From assembly GCA_017940415.1 (NCBI GenBank), contig JAGAYR010000008.1:1-47846 (forward strand): a stretch of DNA of 47,846 bases, written 5' to 3'. Below the pieces are notes generated by a model that was not told the DNA's origin, did no database searches, and saw nothing but the letters and a program-made list of their open reading frames with translations. Made by a program: the position numbers and the translations under genes. The stretch is from Lachnospiraceae bacterium (GTDB lineage Bacteria > Bacillota > Clostridia > Lachnospirales > Lachnospiraceae). Below are positions 24,923 through 32,878 of this stretch, piece by piece (position 1 is the first letter of the stretch; each line of letters begins with the position of its first letter).

Positions 24923-27900
24923 TATGTTCTGCCCCCTGCTTTATCTCCCGTATATCTGATAATGGAGATGTTATCGCACCAGGCAAATGCGTTGTCGGCT
25001 ACCTGCGTCTTATCCGAAACATATACTTCCTCAAGTCCGTCACAGAATGCAAAGCTTTCAGCTTCAATTACTTTAACCGATGCAGGCACAGTGATCTTCT
25101 TAAGTGATTTACAACGGAAGAAAGCACGCTCCGGAATCCTCTCTAATCCCTCGGAAATCTTTATCTCCTTCAGATTACTGCAATGTTCAAAGCATCTGCT
25201 TCCGATTTCTTCAACCGCATCCGATAAGTCAATTGATTCAAGTGACTGACATCCGGAGAATGCAAGGGCACCGATGCTTTTAACAGCTGAAGCGCCTTTA
25301 ACTGTCTTTAACCATTTGCTGTTTTCAAAGGCAGACTTTCCGATTACTTCGGTATCATCCGCCAAAACAATACTTTCCAGCAAATGACAATCCTTATATA
25401 CATCGTCCCCCACAGATTTTATTCCTTGAGGGAAAACAAGATTAATAATGTTCCCGGTACTTTCGATGAGATTATGATCATCATCCAGTTTGAAACAGTT
25501 TATGCACTCCGAGAAAATTCTCTTAACAAGTTCCGGAAATCCTGTGCCTGACAAATCAGCAACATTTTCAAGCACGTACTCTTTCCCTGTATGATCTGTG
25601 ATCTTCTTCAGATTGATACAGTTACGAAAAGAAAGTGCTTCTATTGCAAGTTTTTCATAGGGCAGTACAAGATGGGTGATATCAACATTTCCGGCAAAAC
25701 ACCAGCCTGCAATCTTTTTAACGGAAGCGGGGATTGTGACTTTGCCCTTGCATCCCGCGCCGTCAATAAGTATTCCGTTAACGATTACCATTTCGGATTC
25801 CGCGCGCTTGTCATCAAGCCATGCTGTCTGTGAAAACGCATGACTTCCGAATACATTAACGGATTCCGGAACAGAGATTTCTTTTAACCTGATGTGATCT
25901 CTGAATACATCGGCGCCGATTTCTTCTATGTCGTTCGGAATCGTAACGCGTACCGCATCCTGTGAATATCCAAGAAGTCTTTTTCCGTCACGAATGTCAT
26001 AACAGGAATAAATCGATGAGATAAGTTCTTTTACTGCTTCGGGATAAATGTTTCCCGCATGATTCAATCCGTCAGAGAATTTGTCAAATTCATATCGCAC
26101 GCCGTCATATACGATTGTGTTTATCTGTGTGCTTCCGATAAAGACACAGCTCTTTAATACCGTCTTTGAAGTTATCTCCACGGTCTCAAGAGATGACAGA
26201 TCGGCAAATGCATGATATCCGCACACAGTATCATCCAGCGAAACCTTCTTTAGAGAATCACATCTTTCAAAAGCGCGGTCTCCGATATATTTTATTCCGG
26301 TAAAATCAAAAGACTGAAGGTTAACACATTCATCAAAACATCTTGCTTCCATTCCGGAAAGTTCTTTTGCTTCGAATGTGCTCAACTTAAAACAGCCTGC
26401 AAAGCTCTCGGCAGGAAGACTTTCGATTCCCGACAGATGAACTTCCTCCAGATTTCTGCAATAAGCAAAAATCCCTGTGCCCATCTCTTTAACATGAAGA
26501 CTTACCTTTTTTAATTTCGGGCAATTGGAAAATGCTTTGCTTTCAATAATGCAATCGGGAGAATCAATCACAATCTCCTCAAGATCAGGGCAACCTGCAT
26601 ATGCATACTTGCCAATTCTCTTTACTCCCGACAGATCAAGAGTCTTGATTCCTTCTTTATTCGCACTCGAATACGGAGCAATAAATCCCGCGCCGCTCTC
26701 AATAGCAGTTCCTTCTTCAAAGAACAATCTGCTTTTTTCTTTCAGCCCTGCTTCTATCTCTGCAAAATTTCCCGCACGATAAAAAGCGTAAGGATGAATC
26801 TCGGCATTAACCGGCCATGGATCAAATGCCGGAAGTACAAAGCATCTTCTGAATGCATACTCTCCGATAAACTCTATGCCTTCAGGGATATTTATCTTGA
26901 GAAGTTTCTTGCACTCCGCAAAAGCTTCTCTTTCTATACGTTTAAACGAAGCAGGGAGCACCACATTTTGTAAAGTAAGACATCCTTCAAAAGCCTGCTC
27001 CCTGATCTCACGCAAGTTTCCGGGACAAGTTACGGCTTTGAGTCTTTCATTTCCGAAAAAGCATCTCTCTCCGATCACTTCAACTTCTTTGGGAATCCTG
27101 ACCTGCTCTTCATCTCCCAGATACCTTACCAGGATTTTACCGCTGATATAGAAATCTCCCAGAACCTGATCTCTGATCCTGCTTGCGAGTTCATTCGAAG
27201 GTTCTTCCTCCAGAGAATATTCTTCTTCTCCGACATGAACCTTCTTCAGGTTACAACATCCTCTGAATGCTTTATCGTCGGTGATAAGATTCCCTCTTTT
27301 GATAAACACTTCCTCCAGACTGATGCAGTTTAAGAAAGCATTAGCTCTAATCTCACGAAGAGACTCGGGGAACTCGATACTTATAATTCCCTTTTTATCG
27401 AAGAAACAGCTCTTACCGATGGCAGTTATACCTTCAGGCAAACTAACCTTTTTAAGATTAACGTTAAAAGAAACCAGCACTCCTTCTTCAATCTGAAGCG
27501 AATGATAAACACTCTTTGCAATGGCCCTGATCACTTCGGGATAATCCGAATGAGAATTCATCGCATCAATAAGATTCGCAATCTCGTACTCTTTTCCGGA
27601 CAGGGATATTTTGCTCAAGTTGACGCAACCCTCAAACACTTCATCGGAAAAGTTCGAGAAATCAACATTTTCATTTATGTATAGTTCACGAAGAGAGAGA
27701 TTATGTGAAAAGACAGCTCTCTTAATGGACACAGGTCCTTCCATCACAACCTTACGAACTCCGTCGCAATACAGAAATGCATAACTTCCGACGCTCTTTA
27801 CCGAATCCGGGAATATCATCTCTTCCATGCAGTGACATCTGTGGAAAGCATACTCTCCTATCTCGGTTAATCCGCAGGGAAAGTTAACTTCATTAAGCTG

Positions 27901-28095
27901 TCTGCATCCTTTAAATGCACGGTCACCGATTTTCCTAACTGACTCAGGCAACTTAACTTTAAGAAGATGCGCCATACCCTTGAACGCATCATCTCCTATT
28001 TCAGTTACTCCTTCAGGAACAGTTACTTCATTGGCAGTTCCCTTGTAGGCTTTCAGTATTCCGTTTTCTATTTCAAACTCTTCACAAGAAGACAT
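24922..28095 (-). CDS. Large BspA-like leucine-rich repeat protein without signal peptide
   Basis: 1057 residues made almost wholly of LRR_5 (BspA-type) repeats of about 23 residues. The pattern is IGDxAFxxCxxLxxVxLPxSVxxI (examples: IGDRAFKGCRQLNEVNFP, IGEYAFHRCHCMEEMIFP). Three or four longer inserts break the array, with similar lines such as NAMNSHSDYPEVIRAIAKSV and SDGLNHAGNIYPEAVKELI, so it has internal duplications of repeat blocks. Unlike most BspA proteins there is no signal peptide, anchor or membrane helix, so it is probably cytoplasmic. It starts one base after the dus stop codon. Function unknown; protein binding is likely. Confidence 0.85.
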   Translation of the reverse strand: MSSCEEFEIENGILKAYKGTANEVTVPEGVTEIGDDAFKGMAHLLKVKLPESVRKIGDRAFKGCRQLNEVNFPCGLTEIGEYAFHRCHCMEEMIFPDSVKSVGSYAFLYCDGVRKVVMEGPVSIKRAVFSHNLSLRELYINENVDFSNFSDEVFEGCVNLSKISLSGKEYEIANLIDAMNSHSDYPEVIRAIAKSVYHSLQIEEGVLVSFNVNLKKVSLPEGITAIGKSCFFDKKGIISIEFPESLREIRANAFLNCISLEEVFIKRGNLITDDKAFRGCCNLKKVHVGEEEYSLEEEPSNELASRIRDQVLGDFYISGKILVRYLGDEEQVRIPKEVEVIGERCFFGNERLKAVTCPGNLREIREQAFEGCLTLQNVVLPASFKRIEREAFAECKKLLKINIPEGIEFIGEYAFRRCFVLPAFDPWPVNAEIHPYAFYRAGNFAEIEAGLKEKSRLFFEEGTAIESGAGFIAPYSSANKEGIKTLDLSGVKRIGKYAYAGCPDLEEIVIDSPDCIIESKAFSNCPKLKKVSLHVKEMGTGIFAYCRNLEEVHLSGIESLPAESFAGCFKLSTFEAKELSGMEARCFDECVNLQSFDFTGIKYIGDRAFERCDSLKKVSLDDTVCGYHAFADLSSLETVEITSKTVLKSCVFIGSTQINTIVYDGVRYEFDKFSDGLNHAGNIYPEAVKELISSIYSCYDIRDGKRLLGYSQDAVRVTIPNDIEEIGADVFRDHIRLKEISVPESVNVFGSHAFSQTAWLDDKRAESEMVIVNGILIDGAGCKGKVTIPASVKKIAGWCFAGNVDITHLVLPYEKLAIEALSFRNCINLKKITDHTGKEYVLENVADLSGTGFPELVKRIFSECINCFKLDDDHNLIESTGNIINLVFPQGIKSVGDDVYKDCHLLESIVLADDTEVIGKSAFENSKWLKTVKGASAVKSIGALAFSGCQSLESIDLSDAVEEIGSRCFEHCSNLKEIKISEGLERIPERAFFRCKSLKKITVPASVKVIEAESFAFCDGLEEVYVSDKTQVADNAFAWCDNISIIRYTGDKAGGRT

Positions 28096-28096
28096 G

Positions 28097-29023
28097 TTAT
28101 TCTCCGAATATTTCGCCGCAGATTTTTCTAAGTTCAGAAATGCTTCCGCACTTATACAGACTCATCTTGTACTGTTTTGTTCCGGGAAGTTTTTTCATGA
28201 AATAAGAAGAAAGCTTTTTGATATATGTAAGAACATAGAGTTCGTCAAAACATTCTTCGGCAATATCTATCTGTTCCATGATAAGATCATATTTGGTCTC
28301 TGTGATCTCTCGTCCTGTCAGTTCAGAAAAAATAAGCGGATTTTCAAATCCGTATCTTGCAAGCATAACTCCGTCGGCACCCGTCTTATCCATCATTTGC
28401 TGTGCCTTTTCCACGGAGTCTATTCCGCCGTTTGCAAATACAGGGATCTTCACAACAGACTTGGCAAGCTTTATATAATCATACAAAGGCTCGCCTTCAT
28501 ACATCATGTTTCTGGTCCTTCCGTGAACCGTTATCATATCCGCGCCTGAGTCTTCGCACATCCTGGCAAACTCTTCTATCACGATATTTCGTTCATTCAT
28601 ACCTATGCGGCATTTAACGGATACAACCTTGCCGCTTCGCTTACATGCTTCGATTATTTTGGAAGCCGTGGGCAGATTGTTAAGCAGTGCGCTGCCTTCT
28701 CCCGATTTAACCACATTGGGAACCGGGCAACCCATGTTGATATCTATAACATCAAAAGGCTGCAGCCTTTCGCTCATAACCGCTCTTTCAAACACCGTCG
28801 GAACAGAGCCCAGAAGCTGCACGCACTTTAACTTCTCCCTGTCATCCGTGTATAACAGCTTGGTGGTTGCCCCGTCATTGTATTTGAGGCCGTCGGAACT
28901 GACTATTTCGGTATATGCGGATCCCGCGCCCAGCTTATATGCCATCAGGCGGAAAGGAAAACAGGTATAACCCGCCAGCGGTGCCATAAGTACATTGGAC
29001 TGAAATCTGATCCCACCGACCAT
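28097..29023 (-). CDS. tRNA-dihydrouridine synthase
   Basis: FMN enzyme that reduces uridine in tRNA, 308 residues, DusB-like. Visible are VLMAPLAGYTCFPFRLM (flavin-binding loop), INMGCPVPNVVKSGEGSALL with the catalytic Cys, VKCRIGMNE, MITVHGRTRNMMYEG and ANGGIDS. The frame is open to 29143, but the only strong promoter (TGGTATAAT at 29072-29080) would start the RNA near 29065. The ATG at 29023 has GGTGA at good spacing, so it is chosen; ATG at 29065 would be leaderless. First gene of the eight-gene operon ending with the RsuA-like gene. Confidence 0.87.
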   Translation of the reverse strand: MVGGIRFQSNVLMAPLAGYTCFPFRLMAYKLGAGSAYTEIVSSDGLKYNDGATTKLLYTDDREKLKCVQLLGSVPTVFERAVMSERLQPFDVIDINMGCPVPNVVKSGEGSALLNNLPTASKIIEACKRSGKVVSVKCRIGMNERNIVIEEFARMCEDSGADMITVHGRTRNMMYEGEPLYDYIKLAKSVVKIPVFANGGIDSVEKAQQMMDKTGADGVMLARYGFENPLIFSELTGREITETKYDLIMEQIDIAEECFDELYVLTYIKKLSSYFMKKLPGTKQYKMSLYKCGSISELRKICGEIFGE

Positions 29024-29071
29024 GATCTCGTCACCAAGTTTTCTTTTTACTGCGTTTAGTCCCATGCGTCG

Positions 29072-29080
29072 ATTATACCA
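29072..29080 (-). promoter_or_regulatory. Extended -10 promoter of the dus operon
   Basis: On the minus strand TGGTATAAT is a perfect extended -10. No good -35 stands upstream, as expected for that promoter type. It is back to back with the mgtE promoter, whose -35 begins 20 bases away. Confidence 0.6.
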
Positions 29081-29099
29081 TTTTTTATGCCCAAAAGGC

Positions 29100-29128
29100 T
29101 TGACTTTCCCTCCCTCGGAAAATAGAAT
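29100..29128 (+). promoter_or_regulatory. Promoter of mgtE
   Basis: TTGACT at 29100-29105, 17 bases, TAGAAT at 29123-29128. Transcription from about 29135 would give a leader of roughly 190 bases before the mgtE start. Confidence 0.7.
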
Positions 29129-29130
29129 TA

Positions 29131-29327
29131 GGGCGAAAACCAATCGGTTTTAAATCTATCGGAAGGGTGGTGATCATATGACAGGTGACAGTCGAAGTAC
29201 TGATTCTGTTCCCCGAAGTACACATTATATGATCACGGCTAGTTTACGCCTCACCACCCGGAATTCCCTTTAACAGAGCATTCCCTTAAGTGGGGGCGGG
29301 CTTTGCCGTCTCAAAGGGTGATGCAAA
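29131..29327 (+). promoter_or_regulatory. Long structured leader of mgtE
   Basis: Several stems are visible. AAAACC/GGTTTT lies at 29136-29151. GGGTGGTGA (29165-29173) pairs with TCACCACCC (29251-29259). TGATCATAT (29171-29179) pairs with ATATGATCA (29227-29235). The last two share three bases. CCCTTT (29266-29271) can pair with AAAGGG (29313-29318), the ribosome binding site of mgtE. I could not match it to the M-box or any other riboswitch I know. It looks like a switch, with either metal sensing or leader translation deciding the fold (inferred). Confidence 0.55.
29178..29273 (+). CDS. Possible 31-residue leader peptide of mgtE
   Basis: A short frame ATG...TAA lies inside the mgtE leader and encodes a polar, Ser/Thr/Arg-rich peptide beginning MTGDSRSTDSVPRSTH. 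GGTGGTGAT just before it is close to the GGAGGTGAT ideal, although spacing is short. Both the ribosome site and the start codon lie in stems, so translation would change the fold. The peptide does not look like a secreted or toxic one. It may be a regulatory leader peptide, or chance. Confidence 0.35.
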   Translation: MTGDSRSTDSVPRSTHYMITASLRLTTRNSL

Positions 29328-30677
29328 ATGGAAGAAAAGAATGTATTTGACGAGCTTCTTACTCTCCTTGAAGGAAAAGAGTACGCGAAGCTCCGTGAGA
29401 TTTTGTCCGAGCATAACGATGCGGATATCGCCGCATGGATCGAAGAGCTGGACGAAGAACACATGCCTAAACTTTTCCGTATTCTGACCAAGGATCAGGC
29501 TGCGGATGTTTTCTCATACCTTGATGTAGATCTCCAGCAGAAGATTATAAGTGTAATGTCCGATAAGGAAGCTGCGGGGATCATCGATAACCTGATGGCC
29601 GACGATGCTGCAGACCTGATGGAAGAAATGCCTGCCAATATCGTAACAAGGATCCTGGCTAAGGCAAGTCCCGACACCAGACGTGAGATCAATCAGCTCC
29701 TCCGCTATCCCGAAGACAGCGCCGGAAGCATCATGACCGTGGAGTATGTTGACCTCAAGGAAAGCTCTACCGTCAAAGAAGCAATAGACAGAATCCGCAG
29801 AGTCGGTGTAGATTCCGAAACCATTAATGTCTGCTATGTCCTCGACAGTGGAAGACACCTGATAGGAACCGTTGCATTAAGATACCTCCTTTTGTCCAAG
29901 GATGATGAGATAATCGGGGACATAATGCATGAAAATGTCATTGCCCTCAACACTCTGATGGACCAGGAAGAGGTTGCTTCACAGTTCAAAAAATACGACT
30001 TCACCACAATGCCGGTAGTCGATAACGAGAATCGTCTTGTCGGAATTATCACCGTCGACGATATCGTGGACATCATGGAAGAAGAGGCAACCGAGGACAT
30101 GGAAAAGATGGCAGCTATTCTCCCGTCCGACAAGACCTACATGAAGACGAGCGTATTCGAAACATATAAAAAGAGAATTCCCTGGCTCCTTCTCCTCATG
30201 GTAAGTGCTACATTCACCGGAGCAATCATCAAATCATTTGAAGATGCGCTCAGCGTATGTGCGGTTCTGGTAGCTTATATACCAATGCTCATGGATACCG
30301 GAGGAAATGCCGGCGGACAGGCATCAGTTACCGTCATCCGCGGACTCTCCCTCGGTGAGATAGAATACTCGGATGTACCCGGAGTTATCTGGAAAGAAGT
30401 ACGGGTTGCAGTCTTCTGCGGACTGACCCTTGCGGCCGCAAACTTCGTAAAGCTGCTTGTATTCGACAGACTGGCGATTCCTGTTGCTCTAACCATCTGC
30501 CTTACACTTATCGCTGCAGTTCTGATGGCAATGCTGATAGGATGTATGCTTCCCGTCGGAGCTAAAAGGCTTGGATTTGACCCCGCGGTCATGGCAAGTC
30601 CATTCATCACAACAATCGTCGATGCTCTATCACTTCTGGCATATTTCAGAATCGCAACAATGATACTTAAACTATAG
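29328..30677 (+). CDS. mgtE: Magnesium transporter MgtE
   Basis: Mg2+ channel/transporter of the inner membrane, 449 residues, the usual length. The cytoplasmic N domain (about 1-125) contains DIAAWIEELDEEHMPKLF and LMADDAADLMEEMP. Two CBS domains (about 130-255) follow, with YPEDSAGSIMTVEYVDL and YDFTTMPVVDNENRLVGIIT. The pore domain (about 275-449) has five helices including DTGGNAGGQASVTVIRG, the conserved pore signature. AAGGGTGA before the ATG gives the start. It is the only convincing plus-strand gene, with its own promoter, long leader and terminator. Confidence 0.95.
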   Translation: MEEKNVFDELLTLLEGKEYAKLREILSEHNDADIAAWIEELDEEHMPKLFRILTKDQAADVFSYLDVDLQQKIISVMSDKEAAGIIDNLMADDAADLMEEMPANIVTRILAKASPDTRREINQLLRYPEDSAGSIMTVEYVDLKESSTVKEAIDRIRRVGVDSETINVCYVLDSGRHLIGTVALRYLLLSKDDEIIGDIMHENVIALNTLMDQEEVASQFKKYDFTTMPVVDNENRLVGIITVDDIVDIMEEEATEDMEKMAAILPSDKTYMKTSVFETYKKRIPWLLLLMVSATFTGAIIKSFEDALSVCAVLVAYIPMLMDTGGNAGGQASVTVIRGLSLGEIEYSDVPGVIWKEVRVAVFCGLTLAAANFVKLLVFDRLAIPVALTICLTLIAAVLMAMLIGCMLPVGAKRLGFDPAVMASPFITTIVDALSLLAYFRIATMILKL

Positions 30678-30683
30678 AAAAAT

Positions 30684-30705
30684 GAGGCTGTCATACGACA
30701 GCCTC
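30684..30705 (+). terminator. Bidirectional terminator after mgtE
   Basis: GAGGCTGTC (30684-30692), loop ATAC, GACAGCCTC (30697-30705), then TTTCTTC on the plus strand. On the minus strand ATTTTTCT follows, so it may also end the converging hypothetical gene at 30711. Confidence 0.85.
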
Positions 30706-30710
30706 TTTCT

Positions 30711-31523
30711 TCATTGTCCATACCGCTCCAAAATATCTCTTCTCTGAGCTACATATTCTTCTTTAGTAATCATCCGGCTTTCAGAAGAAAAGGGATTGGG
30801 ATCACCTATCTCCATTACTATTGGCAATGACATTATTTCCCTGTTAAATTCATAATCTGTACCAACATGTGTTTGAAAATATGTCTTAACAAACTCGTAT
30901 TCTTCCGAGTTCACGAAGATTATTCTCAAATCCGCAATAATATCCAAATCATAATTTTGTTTATAAAACTCTATGAATTCGTTTGTTGATCTCAATATCA
31001 TATCGTATTCATCTTCAGATGTTCTGTTTTGAGCAGATGATACATTAAGAATTACATAAAAAAATCTCCTTGGAAAATAGCTGACTGAACGAAGTTCGTC
31101 CGGAGTATTTCTTCCGACGTTTATCATATGTGTCGTTTCACTGTCACTCTGTATATCAGGCATGCAATATACAAATACATCTCCCAGTTCAGAACTCATG
31201 TATTCTTCTAAGATCAGGGAATCATCTTTTGAAATAATGGCTCCCGGATATGTATCATAGCTGCCAACCAGCCCATCAAAGAGCAATGACTGATCTCTCT
31301 GAGGAAAGCTCACATATTCAATTGCGCCTCCATCTACGGATACAGATATGCACTTGAACTCCTCTCCATACTTGGTTTTTAAATTGTGAGCTATCGTCAT
31401 TTTATAATATTCTCTTCTGAACTCTTTAAAATGACACATTGCATAAGCCATTGGTACAAGTATTAGTACGATAACAACAGCAATAAAGATTTTTATTCCG
31501 GATTTTATTTTTTTACTTCTCAT
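30711..31523 (-). CDS. Membrane-anchored protein of unknown function, paralogue A
   Basis: 270 residues, family not recognised. One N-terminal membrane helix (about 10-30, IKIFIAVVIVLILVPMAYAM), the rest probably outside. It is clearly related to the next gene. Shared blocks are a VDGG line, LLFDGL...YDTYPGAII, SSELGDVFVYCMPD, PRRFFYVILNVSS, and YDLDIIADLRIIFVN followed by TYFQTHVGTDYEF. No enzyme motif is seen. It ends six bases before the shared terminator. Confidence 0.72.
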   Translation of the reverse strand: MRSKKIKSGIKIFIAVVIVLILVPMAYAMCHFKEFRREYYKMTIAHNLKTKYGEEFKCISVSVDGGAIEYVSFPQRDQSLLFDGLVGSYDTYPGAIISKDDSLILEEYMSSELGDVFVYCMPDIQSDSETTHMINVGRNTPDELRSVSYFPRRFFYVILNVSSAQNRTSEDEYDMILRSTNEFIEFYKQNYDLDIIADLRIIFVNSEEYEFVKTYFQTHVGTDYEFNREIMSLPIVMEIGDPNPFSSESRMITKEEYVAQRRDILERYGQ

Positions 31524-31561
31524 GTTAACTCTATGTACATTTCACATTAATATGTCATCGC

Positions 31562-32377
31562 TCAGGCTTCATCCAGTTTTTCTTTTTCTTCTATATATTC
31601 ATCTCTGCTTAACCTCAAAGATTTGTAATATAAACCATAGTCATCCGGCCCCATTTGCAGTGTAATCCTGTTAACAGAGGAAATTTTCTCTGCAAAAGAA
31701 TGATCGGTATTAGTATGTGTCATAAAAAAATGTTTTGCATAATCCATCTCTTCTGCATCAACATAATAAATATGCATATCCACGCAGATTTCCCAGTCAT
31801 ATTCCTCTTTATACAAATTTACAATTTCTTCAACAGATCGATTAACCACATCATAATCATTACCCGGATCATCTATAAATGAGTTTGACGATGTATTTAT
31901 GAAAATATAAAAAAATAAATTTGGATACCCACAGATCATATTCAAATCCGATACTGTATAGTTGCCACCGGATATCAATTCTTCGCTCAATTCAGTATTT
32001 TCGTGTTTCGGTGCCGCATAGACATATATATCGCCAAGCTCTTCAGACAGCAACTCTGTCATTAACCCGGAGTTTTCTCTGGCGATTATTGCTCCTGGGA
32101 ATGTATCATAGCTTATATATCCTGTCTTTGAGTCAGCAAATCCATCAAAATGCAATGTAGAATCGTCTGTAGGATAACAGACAAAAAATGCTCCTCCTCC
32201 ATCTACGCCAACAGATTCACAAGCAAACTCCATCCCGTATTGTTCCAGCAAATTCTCGCATATTTTCTTTTCCAAACCGGCTTTGGTTTGACATGAAGAT
32301 AATCCCCAAGCAATTATCATCATGCAAATAACCATCATAATACTGAAGTAATTGTTTCCTTTGATTCTTTGGACCAT
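31562..32377 (-). CDS. Lipoprotein of unknown function, paralogue B
   Basis: 271 residues, paralogue of the downstream gene. The N-terminus ends in a lipobox-like LSSC (about residue 29), so this copy would be a lipoprotein while its sister keeps a membrane helix. Common blocks: VGVDGGGAFFVCYP, DSKTGYISYDTFPGAIIA, SEELGDIYVYAAPK, YPNLFFYIFINTSS, YDWEICVDMHIYYVD and HFFMTHTNTDHSF. TAGGTGAATCG precedes the ATG. The pair looks like a tandem duplication. Base composition is more AT-rich than the neighbours, which may hint at transfer. Confidence 0.74.
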   Translation of the reverse strand: MVQRIKGNNYFSIMMVICMMIIAWGLSSCQTKAGLEKKICENLLEQYGMEFACESVGVDGGGAFFVCYPTDDSTLHFDGFADSKTGYISYDTFPGAIIARENSGLMTELLSEELGDIYVYAAPKHENTELSEELISGGNYTVSDLNMICGYPNLFFYIFINTSSNSFIDDPGNDYDVVNRSVEEIVNLYKEEYDWEICVDMHIYYVDAEEMDYAKHFFMTHTNTDHSFAEKISSVNRITLQMGPDDYGLYYKSLRLSRDEYIEEKEKLDEA

Positions 32378-32403
32378 CGATTCACCTACGTAATTACTCT
32401 AAA

Positions 32404-32730
32404 TCAGAACTTAGAACCTATAGCCAGCACCACGGTAAAGGCACCGATCATAAACATCACAATGGAAACTATGGACAATATGCACTTAGCCTTGTTTCCC
32501 TTCTGAGTTACCAGACCGATTATTCCGGAGATAAGACAGGTCAGGTTAGATATAAGCATCCACAGAAGCACAAAACCTTTATTCCAAATTATTGCCCATA
32601 TATTGGAGGGTAATCCGTGGGAGTATTCTCCCCAAAATGCAAAAGCAAGATTCAGAAAAATGAGCAGTGCCTGAACAGCGAGAAGAATGATCAGATAAAC
32701 AACATACTTATTTGATTTCTTAACGGGCAT
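32404..32730 (-). CDS. Small membrane protein
   Basis: 108 residues with three predicted membrane helices (about 9-30, 50-70 and 84-105) and a short positively charged N-terminus. No family recognised. TAGGAGGTTGTAAA precedes the ATG. It lies 26 bases upstream of the paralogue pair and may be the first gene of that operon, driven by the promoter at 32766-32794. Confidence 0.65.
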   Translation of the reverse strand: MPVKKSNKYVVYLIILLAVQALLIFLNLAFAFWGEYSHGLPSNIWAIIWNKGFVLLWMLISNLTCLISGIIGLVTQKGNKAKCILSIVSIVMFMIGAFTVVLAIGSKF

Positions 32731-32765
32731 TTTACAACCTCCTAAGAATAAAAAACTTCTTTTCC

Positions 32766-32794
32766 ACTATACGATAGATAAGCCTAAGTGACAA
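32766..32794 (-). promoter_or_regulatory. Promoter whose -35 lies in the repeat arm
   Basis: On the minus strand TTGTCA (rc of 32789-32794), 17 bases, TATAGT (rc of 32766-32771). The -35 element is the outer end of the inverted repeat at 32787-32853. It would drive the small membrane protein gene. Confidence 0.5.
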
Positions 32795-32853
32795 CGGGGA
32801 CGCTTCGTTTTTGTCATCAAAGATGACAAAACAGAGGCGTCCCCACTGTCATT
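32787..32853. repeat. REP-like inverted repeat, full copy
   Basis: The left arm AGTGACAACGGGGACG... (32787-32817) and the right arm GATGACAAAACAGAGG... (32822-32853) are complementary at most positions, with a short AAA-type loop. They form a hairpin of about 30 base pairs. No T run follows on the minus strand, so it is not a standard terminator. It lies between the end of the second ABC operon and the small membrane gene; a half copy is at 3-33. Confidence 0.75.
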
Positions 32854-32878
32854 TTGGAGGAAATCATGAATTAGAAAA

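Noticed and set aside
24922-28095. CRISPR-like regular repeats
   Set aside because: The periodicity comes from LRR codons of about 69 bases with much variation, not from identical repeats and spacers. No CRISPR array was seen in the window.
29131-29327. Known M-box or other standard riboswitch upstream of mgtE
   Set aside because: I could not find the conserved M-box core or those of c-di-AMP, Mn or Ni/Co elements; kept instead as an unidentified leader.
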